Below, in pieces: positions 26,690-34,948 of a stretch of DNA of 64,000 nt. The translations under genes were made by a program, and so were the position numbers. Origin of the DNA: DASXHY01 sp036272195 (GTDB lineage Bacteria > Verrucomicrobiota > Verrucomicrobiia > Limisphaerales > DASXHY01); contig DATAZE010000035.1 in the NCBI GenBank assembly GCA_036272195.1, positions 130,312-194,311 of the forward strand, read 5' to 3'. Under the pieces are notes generated by a model that searched no databases, was not told where the DNA came from, and was given only the letters and a program-made list of their open reading frames with translations. Every line of letters starts with the position of its first letter. Position 1 is the first letter of the stretch.

Positions 26690-27025
26690 ATGAAACTTGA
26701 AAAAGAACTCGTGGCTGCTTCTTCGGTGCCGCTCGTACTTTCTATTCTTTCCGAAGGCGATAGTTACGGTTACGCGATCATTCAACGCGTCAAGGAACTT
26801 TCCGGCGGCAAGATCGAGTGGACCGACGGCATGCTCTATCCTGTGCTGCACTGGCTTGAGGACCGACGCATGGTGCGCAGCCGCTGGGAAAAGGCTGAGT
26901 CAGGCCGCAAGCGAAAGTATTATTCGCTCCAACAGGAGGGCCGACAAGAGCTACGCGAACAAAAGGAACAATGGACCGTTGTCACTTCAACCCTCAACCA
27001 AATCTGGAAACCTCAACATGCATGA
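26690..27025 (+). CDS. PadR-family transcriptional regulator
   Basis: 111 residues starting at the ATG at 26690, directly behind the promoter. A winged-helix PadR domain fills the protein: EKELVAASSVPLVLSILSEGDSYGYAIIQ (in part), ELSGGKIEWTDGMLYPVLHWLEDRRMV, then RKRKYYSLQQEGRQEL. The motif DGMLYPVLHWLE is the family signature. PadR proteins are usually repressors of the gene beside them. Here the next gene overlaps its end by 8 bases, which implies translational coupling and a shared transcript. Autoregulation is supported by the palindrome over its promoter. Confidence 0.93.
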   Translation: MKLEKELVAASSVPLVLSILSEGDSYGYAIIQRVKELSGGKIEWTDGMLYPVLHWLEDRRMVRSRWEKAESGRKRKYYSLQQEGRQELREQKEQWTVVTSTLNQIWKPQHA

Positions 27026-27860
27026 TCTCGACAAGCTAATCCTGGAATGGCGTAAAACGGCGGCGATGCCCAATGTCAGTGCTGAAACGCTCGATGAACT
27101 TGAAACGCATCTGCGCGAAACCACAGCACAGTTTGTTCGTTCCGGGATGCCCGTCTCAAACGCTTTTCAACGCGCCGTTACCGAGCTTGGTGAGATGCCG
27201 AGGATTTCTTCAGAGTTTCGAAAACTCGATCAACCGATATGGCTTCCAGTCAAGCTGGCAATCGGGGCAACCGCTCCGACGGCGTTAGCGGCATTGGTCA
27301 TTGCGATTGCCGTCCTCGGCCGCCGGGGTTCCAGCGCCGCCAGCCTATTACTGGCCACGCACGTTTTTGTGATCATTCTCGGTTACACCATTACGCTACT
27401 CGTCGGCGGATTGGGAATTTGTTTCGTCAGCCAACGATCATTTGATGATTTTTTAACATCGCGGCTACAGTCGATTAGTCGCGTGAGTTTCGTGCTGGGT
27501 GGAGTCGCATTGCTATGCACGACGATAGGCGTCATCCTCGGCATGGCCTGGTCGAAAATCACGTGGGGCCGATATTGGTCCTGGGACGCCAAAGAAACCG
27601 GCGGGCTCTGTGTCATCGTCTGGCTGTTTTTTTATCTGCTGGCCCACCGATTTTTCAAAAGCAGCGCTCGCGGAATTCTCACCGTCAGCATGCTCGGCAA
27701 CATCGTCGTGAGCCTGGCGTGGTTTGGGCCGCAACTGAACGGACTTCAGCAATACCGTATTTTCAGTCAATCAATGCTCCTGATGGCCGCCGTGGCTAAT
27801 CTTGTTTTCTTTGCGATTGGATATTGCCCTGCTGGCTGGCTGCGGTCAAAACAGGCCTGA
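27018..27860 (+). CDS. CcsA-like cytochrome c assembly membrane protein with permease-prefix-like N-terminus
   Basis: 280 residues starting inside padR. Residues 1-75 form a soluble helical domain (LDKLILEWRKTAAMPNVSAE, then LDELETHLRE and AFQRAVTELGE) like the prefix domain found on membrane proteins encoded next to PadR genes. The rest has about seven membrane segments and the WGRYWSWDAKET motif of CcsA/ResC/CcmC haem-handling proteins, whose usual form is WGxYWxWDPKET. Other CcsA-like patterns include LLLATHVFVIILGYTI and a late His (LLAHR). It is shorter than typical CcsA. Known members move haem across the membrane for cytochrome c maturation. No partner (ResB/CcsB) is nearby. Confidence 0.8.
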   Translation: MHDLDKLILEWRKTAAMPNVSAETLDELETHLRETTAQFVRSGMPVSNAFQRAVTELGEMPRISSEFRKLDQPIWLPVKLAIGATAPTALAALVIAIAVLGRRGSSAASLLLATHVFVIILGYTITLLVGGLGICFVSQRSFDDFLTSRLQSISRVSFVLGGVALLCTTIGVILGMAWSKITWGRYWSWDAKETGGLCVIVWLFFYLLAHRFFKSSARGILTVSMLGNIVVSLAWFGPQLNGLQQYRIFSQSMLLMAAVANLVFFAIGYCPAGWLRSKQA

Positions 27861-28041
27861 GGCATGATATTTTGCTGACCGCATATTCAAATCTGGCTGA
27901 CGGATACCACCGGCCGCGACAATACAGCTTGTGGGCAAACGCTCGGCGGGCGGCGATCAAAATCCATGAACCCCTTGACAGCGTTCCTGGCACCAGCTAA
28001 AGAAACTCTGGTTTGATATTGCCGTTCAAAGTGAGGATTTA

Positions 28042-29025
28042 ATGAAACTTTCAGTCCTGGAACAATCAACTCTTTCAGAGGGAAGCTCCGCCGCGGAGGC
28101 CATTTCCAATACGGTCTCTTTATCTAAAGAGCTTGATCGATTGGGTTACAGCCGAATTTGGCTTTCTGAACACCACAACCTGAACATCCTTCAGGGATCA
28201 ACTCCCGAAGTCCTGCTGGCAGCTATTGGTGCTCAAACCACCCGTATTCGTTTGGGGTCAGGCGGCGTCATGCTTCCTAATCATAGCGCCTATCACATTG
28301 CGGAGAACTTCCGCACGCTCGAAGCTCTCTATCCAGGGCGCGTGGACTGCGGAATCGGCCGCGCTAGCGGTGGCGATAGCTACTCCCGGTCATTACTGAT
28401 GCCCACCCCGGATGCCTGGGGAGACTTTGTCGATCAGGCCGATCAGCTGGCAGGCTTTTTTCACGACACTTGCAAGCGTGCTTTTGCAATGCCTTTGATC
28501 GCAAGCGCTCCGCCCATTTGGTTACTTTCCGCCGGTAGCAGCGCTGCCAGTGGAAAGCTTGCGGCTGAAAAGGGAATGGGGCTTGCCGTGGCACTCTTCA
28601 TTAATCCGGACGCGAGCGCCGAAGCGGTTCGGCAATATAAGCAGAACTTTAGGCCCTCCAGGGAGTTTCCAGAGCCAAGGGTGATGATCGCCGTCAATGC
28701 CGTTATTGCGGCAACTCCCGAAAGGCTTCAAGAGCAAAAAAAAATATCGGACTTCCTTCGCCTGATGCGTGATTCAGGAAAATTCCCCGCTTCCGTTCCT
28801 ACACCAGAGGCGATGAAGAGTGTTCATTTTGGCGCCCACGAAAAGGGCCACTTGGATCGAATTGCCAATCGCGAAGTGGTGGGGCTTCCGAGTGAGGCAA
28901 AGAAACAAATCCTGGAGCGCGCTAAAAATTACGATGCCGATGAAGTCATGCTCACCATGATAACCCATAAGCTATCTGACAAAATCGAAAGCTTTCGTTT
29001 ACTAGCGGAGGCCTTTTGTCTCTAA
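28042..29025 (+). CDS. LLM-class flavin-dependent oxidoreductase (luciferase-like)
   Basis: 327 residues, standard length for the single-subunit bacterial-luciferase-like family. Landmarks: KLSVLEQSTLSEG at the start, LDRLGYSRIWLSEHHN, IRLGSGGVMLPNHSAYHIAE, LEALYPGRVDCGIGRASGG. This pattern matches the MsnO8/YtmO-like group, which uses FMNH2 or F420 with unknown substrates. The start at 28042 begins the conserved N-terminus, though no strong ribosome binding site is present. The following monooxygenase gene starts 6 bases after its stop, suggesting a two-gene unit. Confidence 0.92.
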   Translation: MKLSVLEQSTLSEGSSAAEAISNTVSLSKELDRLGYSRIWLSEHHNLNILQGSTPEVLLAAIGAQTTRIRLGSGGVMLPNHSAYHIAENFRTLEALYPGRVDCGIGRASGGDSYSRSLLMPTPDAWGDFVDQADQLAGFFHDTCKRAFAMPLIASAPPIWLLSAGSSAASGKLAAEKGMGLAVALFINPDASAEAVRQYKQNFRPSREFPEPRVMIAVNAVIAATPERLQEQKKISDFLRLMRDSGKFPASVPTPEAMKSVHFGAHEKGHLDRIANREVVGLPSEAKKQILERAKNYDADEVMLTMITHKLSDKIESFRLLAEAFCL

Positions 29026-29031
29026 AGTGTT

Positions 29032-30302
29032 ATGGATACGAAAGACCACGCGGGAGCAAGGGGGCCGGACCGGGCCAAATGTTGCATCGTGGGCGGCGGG
29101 CCGGCGGGCGTCATGGCGGGATTTCTCCTGGCGCGCCAGCGTGTGGACGTGCTCGTGCTGGAAAAGCATGGGGATTTTTTCCGCGATTTTCGCGGCGACA
29201 CAATTCATCCTTCGACGCTCGAATTGATGAGCGAATTGGGGTTGCTCGAAGAATTCCTTCGTCAAAAACATTCTGAGGTGCGCGAGATCACCGCGCATTT
29301 CGGTCCGGAAGTTGTTCACATCGCGGATTTCAAACATCTGCCCACGAAATGCAAATTCATCGCACTCATGCCGCAATGGGATTTTCTGAATTTTCTGTCT
29401 TCACACGCAAAAAAATATCCCACCTTCCGGCTGCGGATGGAAACCGAGGTCACGGACCTGCTTTTTGAAAATGACCGTGTGATCGGGGTGCGTGCGAAAA
29501 CACAGGACGGCCCGCTCGAAGTGCGCGCGGACCTGGTGATCGGCGCTGATGGCAGAAGTTCCATCGTGCGCGAGCGTGCCGGGTTGGAAGTGATTGATCT
29601 TGGCGCGCCAATTGACGTCCTTTGGTTCCGGCTTTCAAAGCAAGCCAGCGATCCGCCGCAATCGTTCGGTTTCGTGGGCGCCGGTCAGTTCATGGTTTTG
29701 ATTGACCGCGATGATTATTGGCAATGCGCTTATGTGATCCGCAAAGGCTCGTTCGCAGGGATACGCGAGCGCGGCCTGGAAGCGTTCCGCCACGAGGTCG
29801 GACGTTGCGCGCCGTTTTTGAGCAACCGCACGGGCGAGGTGAAGCAGTGGGATGACGTGAAGCTTTTGAACGTCAAAGTCGACTACTTAAAAAATGGCAT
29901 CGCGAAGGATTATTGTGCATCGGCGATTCGGCACACGCGATTTCGCCCGTCGGCGGGGTGGGAATCAACCTGGCGATACAAGATGCCGTCGCCACGGCGA
30001 ATCTTTTGGCGGCGAAATTAGAATCCGGGCGGATCGAGGATGCGGATTTGAAAACAGTGCAAAAACGGCGCGCGCGTCCGGCGCATCTGACCCAACGCGT
30101 GCAGATTTTTCTCCATGAACATGTGCTTGAAGCGATTTTTGATTCGAACGAAATGATTTCACCGCCACTTGCGATGCGGATGCTCGAAAAATATCCACGC
30201 TTGCGGCGTCTTCCTGCGCGAATGGTGGGCATCGGTTTCCGGCCCGAGCACATCGTCCCACATCGCATCCTTCCCGAGGAAGAGGTGAGGTTCAGGAATT
30301 AG
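29032..30302 (+). pseudogene. FAD-dependent monooxygenase with single-base frameshift
   Basis: The N-terminal part has the dinucleotide-binding motif CCIVGGGPAGVMAGFLLARQ, the DxR-type GDTIHPSTLELM and VIGADGRSSIVRERAG, as in PHBH/UbiH-type flavin hydroxylases. The reading frame is lost at 29889-29894, a run of six A. With seven A the frame would continue as LKKWHREGLLCIGDSAHAISP and then GGVGINLAIQDAVATA, the conserved FAD-ribityl motif, which is present in the other frame up to 30302. Whole length would be about 423 residues, normal for the family. Either the gene is broken, or the homopolymer is a sequencing error or a slippage site. Confidence 0.85.
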
Positions 30303-30647
30303 AGCGCCTTAACAAAATCTCTGGCCATAATTGTTAGCGGAGTTCGTCGCCAACCATCCCGATGAATGCACAACGACGGTAATCGAAACCTCTGCCCCTC
30401 ATGTTCACCCTCGAAAACGCCCGTATCAAAAACGATTATATTCACTTTCACGCCTCCGGTAAGCCGGATAGCAAAGTGTAACCGCCAAATAAGGTCTCAA
30501 CCCACGCATTATTCAGCCGCCTAACCAAGCAATTCTCCGATTACACGCTTCGCTTGAGATATTGGAGCAGCTCTCGTGGAAACCTGTTTTCACTGGATTT
30601 TTTGGCTGGTTCTGCTAGAAGAATTGCCCAACCCAATCCGCTCTCTT
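30303..30647. other. Intergenic region before the S74 protein gene
   Basis: About 345 bases without a convincing gene. A 26-codon open frame at 30401 (MFTLENARIKN) lacks support. The region must contain the promoter of the next gene; no consensus pair was clear. Confidence 0.4.
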
Positions 30648-33056
30648 ATGAAAAAGCTATTGCAACGCTTGGTCATTCTGTCGTGCTTATTTTTCCTCCC
30701 AAATGCGATTCCTGATGCTCGCGCACAAGGCACGGCGTTCACGTATCAAGGGCAGCTCTCCGGCGCGGGCGGCCCGGTGAGCGGCGTTTACGATTTTCAA
30801 TTTGCCGTTTTCGATGCGATCGGCGGCGGCACGCAAATCGGCAGCACGATTATCACCAATGCCGTGGGCGTGACGAACGGGCTGTTCATGGTGACACTGG
30901 ATTTTGGAATCAATGTCTTCACCGGCAATGGGCGCTGGCTCGATTTGGCCGCGCACACCAACAATAGTCCGGCGGCGTTTGTTTCCATGACGCCGAGGCA
31001 GGCGTTGACGCCCGCGCCATATTCGGTTTTTGCGGGCACGGCGAGCAATTTGAGCGGAACGCTTTTGAATTCGTCCTTGCCCGTGAATCCGATTTTTTCG
31101 GGAACAATCAAAGCGGGTTCATTTTCCGGCAATGGCATCGGTTTGACCAATCTCAATTCCACGCAACTCGCCGGCGGAGCCATTCCGACTGCGGTATTGC
31201 CGGGTTTTCAATCGCCAAATTATGACACAGTTGGCGGTGGCCAGGGCAATAATGCCACTTCACAGTATTCGACGGTGGCGGGTGGATTTAATAATGAGGC
31301 CGTCAACTCCGGCGATTTTGTGGGAGGCGGCGGCACGGATGAACCGTCGGGAAACGCGGCCCAGGGCGGAAATTCGGTTGTGGTTGGCGGCTCGGCAAAC
31401 ACCGCGGGCGGCTTCGAATCTTTTATCGGCGGCGGCTATGGCAACGGCACGAGCGGTGACGGTGCTTTCGTCGGCGGTGGCGGGAGCAACGTCGGCGGCA
31501 ATCACGCCAACGGGAATGGTTCGGTGGTGGTGGGCGGAGAACTCAACACCGCCAGTGGAGCGGGCGCGTTTATTGGCGGTGGCGGTTTCGATGGAACCTT
31601 CCTAACGGCCAGCGGCAATTTCGCGAGCGGAGGAGCTTCTGTGATTGCCGGTGGATTGGGTAATACCGCAACTGCCAATGAAGCGGCAGTTGGCGGGGGA
31701 ATGAACAATCAAGCCACGAACATTGCTGCGACCGTGCCGGGGGGGCGAAACAATATTGCCGGCGGCCAATACAGTTTTGCCGCGGGTTTCAATGCCCGGG
31801 CAACGAATAACGGCGCATTCGTCTGGGCCGATTCGCAAAACGCGGCATTTACTTCCACGAACAACGATTCCTTCAACGTCCGCGCGCAGGGCGGCGTGCA
31901 GTTTGTGACGGGCGGCGCGGGTGTGACGGTGGATGGTGTGCCGATTTTTTCTGAAGGCGTGATTTCGCCAAGCGCGTTGCCCAACTTTCAGATCAGTGAT
32001 CTTTACGAGACGATTGGCGGCGGTCTTGATAATGGTACCAGCGGTGGCGAATCGGTGGTTGGCGGCGGAGTCAACAACCATGCTAATGGCGACGAAGCGA
32101 CAGTGGGTGGAGGCGGTGGCAATGGCGCCAGCGGCCAGAATGCAACGGTAGCCGGCGGCTTTAACAACCATGCCAATTACTATTATGCAACCGTGGGCGG
32201 AGGCGATTTTAATCAGGCAACCAATTCTTATTCCACCATTCCTGGCGGGGCGAACAACCTTGCGGGTGGCTCGTACAGTTTCGCCGCTGGACAACGCGCC
32301 AAGGCCATTAACGATGGCGCATTTGTCTGGGCCGACTCGCAAGTCGGCGATTTTACTTCCACCGCGAATAATGAATTCAGTGTTCGCGCGCAAAATGGCG
32401 TGCGCATTCAAGCCAATAAAGGCATCCACCTGGACGCGGCGGATGAACCCATCATCGTCCGGGACTGGAATCCCTTTTCCACCAACGCGCCCGCGAACAA
32501 GGCGGGCATTGGCCGCTGGGGATTGTTCATGGAGCCGACGTACTTGACCATCGGCATTCCGGACACCAACGGCATCGGCGATACCGTGCCGCGCTATTTT
32601 CAAATCGCGAAATATAGCACCAACGGCGCCTATGCCTCGCTGGTGGTAGTGGATGAGTCCGGCAGTCTTTTTGCCAGCAATAACGTCTATGCCAAGGGCG
32701 TGCAATTAACGAGCGACCGGAACGCCAAGGAAAATTTCACGCCGCTCGATACGCAGGCGATTTTGGCCAAAGTCGCCGCGATGCCCGTGACCGAGTGGAA
32801 TTATAAAAATGATGGCGTGGATACGAGACATATCGGCCCGGTCGCGCAGGATTTTCAGGCTGCGTTCAAACTGGATGGCGCGGATGACAAACATATCTCC
32901 GTGGTGGATGAAGGCGGCGTGGCGTTGGCGGCCATTCAAGGGTTGAACCAAAAGCTGGAGGGCAAGGATGCCGTCATCCAGCAACAGGCCGGTGAGATTT
33001 CGGAACTAAAAACGCGATTGGATGCCTTGGAAAAAATGGTTCGTAATCAAAAATGA
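30648..33056 (+). CDS. Exported YadA-head-like repeat protein with C-terminal S74 chaperone domain
   Basis: 802 residues from the ATG at 30648, which starts a signal peptide (MKKLLQRLVILSCLFFLPNA) and cleavage near ARAQG. A beta-rich N-terminal domain (FTYQGQLSGAGGPVSGVYDFQF) is common on verrucomicrobial secreted proteins. From about residue 185 to 600 there are many 14-residue repeats of the form GGGxxNxAxGxxSxVxGG, resembling the left-handed rolls of trimeric YadA/Hia heads. The last about 120 residues are an intramolecular chaperone of the S74 type (LTSDRNAKENF, then HIGPVAQDFQAAF), followed by a coiled coil. S74 domains cut themselves off after folding a trimer, with the Ser in TSDRNAK as likely nucleophile. 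A trimeric surface fibre is the likely product. Confidence 0.88.
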   Translation: MKKLLQRLVILSCLFFLPNAIPDARAQGTAFTYQGQLSGAGGPVSGVYDFQFAVFDAIGGGTQIGSTIITNAVGVTNGLFMVTLDFGINVFTGNGRWLDLAAHTNNSPAAFVSMTPRQALTPAPYSVFAGTASNLSGTLLNSSLPVNPIFSGTIKAGSFSGNGIGLTNLNSTQLAGGAIPTAVLPGFQSPNYDTVGGGQGNNATSQYSTVAGGFNNEAVNSGDFVGGGGTDEPSGNAAQGGNSVVVGGSANTAGGFESFIGGGYGNGTSGDGAFVGGGGSNVGGNHANGNGSVVVGGELNTASGAGAFIGGGGFDGTFLTASGNFASGGASVIAGGLGNTATANEAAVGGGMNNQATNIAATVPGGRNNIAGGQYSFAAGFNARATNNGAFVWADSQNAAFTSTNNDSFNVRAQGGVQFVTGGAGVTVDGVPIFSEGVISPSALPNFQISDLYETIGGGLDNGTSGGESVVGGGVNNHANGDEATVGGGGGNGASGQNATVAGGFNNHANYYYATVGGGDFNQATNSYSTIPGGANNLAGGSYSFAAGQRAKAINDGAFVWADSQVGDFTSTANNEFSVRAQNGVRIQANKGIHLDAADEPIIVRDWNPFSTNAPANKAGIGRWGLFMEPTYLTIGIPDTNGIGDTVPRYFQIAKYSTNGAYASLVVVDESGSLFASNNVYAKGVQLTSDRNAKENFTPLDTQAILAKVAAMPVTEWNYKNDGVDTRHIGPVAQDFQAAFKLDGADDKHISVVDEGGVALAAIQGLNQKLEGKDAVIQQQAGEISELKTRLDALEKMVRNQK

Positions 33057-33323
33057 AGTCGGCAAAGAGTTCGTTCGGAATGCGTCCGAAATTGAATTGA
33101 GAGTTCGATCCCTTAATTATTTTTTGGTTTGAGTCTTCTACCGAAGCTTTTCCCGGGAGCGTCGTGTCTGAATATCTAGAAATCTCACCCCTTTCGGAAT
33201 CCGTTTCAGGGCGTACCGTATAAACCTATGAGTATACAGTTCTAGGGCTGTTCGGGTAGAAAAGCACCGTTCCACCAACGAGCCAACTAAACTACCAAGG
33301 GTCCTTGTAAAGAAAGTGATTGA
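33057..33323. other. Intergenic region, no gene seen
   Basis: About 270 AT-richer bases between two secreted-protein genes. No terminator or promoter could be assigned with confidence. Confidence 0.4.
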
Positions 33324-34799
33324 ATGAAAACACACATGAATAGGGTCGGTGTTGTAAATCCTTCGCCTAAGTTAAAACTGCTCGGGAAAACATCAATGTC
33401 CAACTGCGGTGGTGTCCTCGCCGCAGTGTCTCTTGGCCTGGCGCTGATGGCGCAAACGGCCGGCGCTCGTCTATATGATAGGTTTGATAGCGGGGTGAAT
33501 TGGACGCTGGCGCAGGGCGGCGGCACGGCGGTGATTGGTTCCAGCGAACTGACTTTAACCGCGCCTTCGGGTCTCAATTCCACTCCTACAGCCACGCTAA
33601 ACTCCGCACAAACCTTGACCGGCACGCGCCAATCCATTTTAGTCAGAAGTCACACTGGGTCGCTGAATCATAGTGTATTTTTCCTGTACGCTGCTTCCGG
33701 CGCCAATAAGCTCGAATTGAAGATTGATGATTCGGTTTCCCCGGCTTATGTGGTGGCCGGCTATTGGATTGGCAGCACTTATACCTGGGTTGCCACCACC
33801 GCCTATAGCCTGGGCAGTGATGGCCTTTACATGGCATATTACGAATCAGCCGGGATCACCTATTGGCAAACTTCCACCGACGGGAAAAATTGGACTACCG
33901 TGGGCAGCCTGGCTGATCCCGTATCCACATCCAGCATGACCTTCAGCGTGCAGCACAAGAGTTATTCCACTCCACCGGTACAGACCGTCACCGTGGTGGA
34001 TTGCCTTAATTACAAGGCCACCGGCGCCGGGTATTTGAGCATTGAAGACAAAACCACCAGCGGGAGTGGCGGTTGGTCTCTCTATCGCGAGGCTTTCCTG
34101 AATGGCAACTATATGTGCCAAAGTCCGGGAGGAACCAGTTGCGATGGGCACATCACCATCAACGATGTGGATAGCACACAGCATTTCACCGATACGACCA
34201 TTCCGACGCCGCGCGCCAATGACTCGGGTTATCACTTCGAAATCGTAAGCACCGACCAGATTTCAAATAATTGGTATGACAATGGCTATCGTTATCAGGA
34301 TCTGGCCTATGTTGACGCGGATAGTTGGACTTATACCATGTATTTCAAGTATGCTTATCCTGAAAAAATAACGCAAGGATTGGAGTTTCCTATCAATAAG
34401 TATACAGGTAGCTTCCGGGTTCAGGGGGCGGTTGCCTGGTATCCTTTGCGCAATGGAACCACCACCGGCGTTTGGAAGGTCTGGGCTGGCACAAATGGTT
34501 GGGTATCCACCGGACAGAATCAGTCATTTACCCCGGGCCAATGGTATAAAGTCAACTATACAGTAGGATTGCATGATAATACCGTCTACTACACTTCCTT
34601 TCAAGCAGGACCGGCCGGCAGCATGACGACCTACAACTGGCCGCATAGCTATCCAGCGACGGGCAGCGGCACGGGAGCCAAAATTTCCGCGGCAATGCAG
34701 ATGGATGATAATACGGATGACACAACGACTGCCGGCACGCAGAAGAATCTCTACATGGCGGACTGGGACATCGGCTGGCAAGACGAGAAATTGCCGTGA
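33324..34799 (+). CDS. Large secreted hypothetical protein, possibly carbohydrate-active
   Basis: 491 residues. A membrane-spanning signal region (about residues 27-49, GGVLAAVSLGLALMAQTAGA) is preceded by a longish polar N-terminus, so the true start may be the Met at about residue 25 (MSNCGG). The mature protein looks all-beta, with two halves: RLYDRFDSGVNWTLAQGGG followed by a jelly-roll-like region resembling laminin-G/concanavalin folds, then a second domain rich in aromatic residues (WYDNGYRYQDLAYVDADSWT). The aromatic-rich, Gly/Ser/Thr-rich composition fits a polysaccharide-binding or degrading protein, but no family was recognised. Confidence 0.65.
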   Translation: MKTHMNRVGVVNPSPKLKLLGKTSMSNCGGVLAAVSLGLALMAQTAGARLYDRFDSGVNWTLAQGGGTAVIGSSELTLTAPSGLNSTPTATLNSAQTLTGTRQSILVRSHTGSLNHSVFFLYAASGANKLELKIDDSVSPAYVVAGYWIGSTYTWVATTAYSLGSDGLYMAYYESAGITYWQTSTDGKNWTTVGSLADPVSTSSMTFSVQHKSYSTPPVQTVTVVDCLNYKATGAGYLSIEDKTTSGSGGWSLYREAFLNGNYMCQSPGGTSCDGHITINDVDSTQHFTDTTIPTPRANDSGYHFEIVSTDQISNNWYDNGYRYQDLAYVDADSWTYTMYFKYAYPEKITQGLEFPINKYTGSFRVQGAVAWYPLRNGTTTGVWKVWAGTNGWVSTGQNQSFTPGQWYKVNYTVGLHDNTVYYTSFQAGPAGSMTTYNWPHSYPATGSGTGAKISAAMQMDDNTDDTTTAGTQKNLYMADWDIGWQDEKLP

Positions 34800-34948
34800 G
34801 CCGTGTTTAAAAATTCCGATATCTAGACTGCGGACCACTCCCGCATAACCGCACTTGGGAATCAAATCCTCTCGCCTCCCCTCGGGGAGGCGGGAGGAAT
34901 TTTCGCAGGTGTGGAAATAAAACTGCAAAATCAATGTTTGGATTTGCT

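Noticed and set aside
31200..32300. Possible CRISPR-like or tandem DNA repeat
   Set aside because: The repetition is at protein level (GGG..N.A.G) with varying DNA; there are no constant repeats with unique spacers.
31602..32705. 367-codon open frame antisense to the repeat-rich surface protein
   Set aside because: Produced by the Gly/Asn repeats of the plus-strand gene read backwards.
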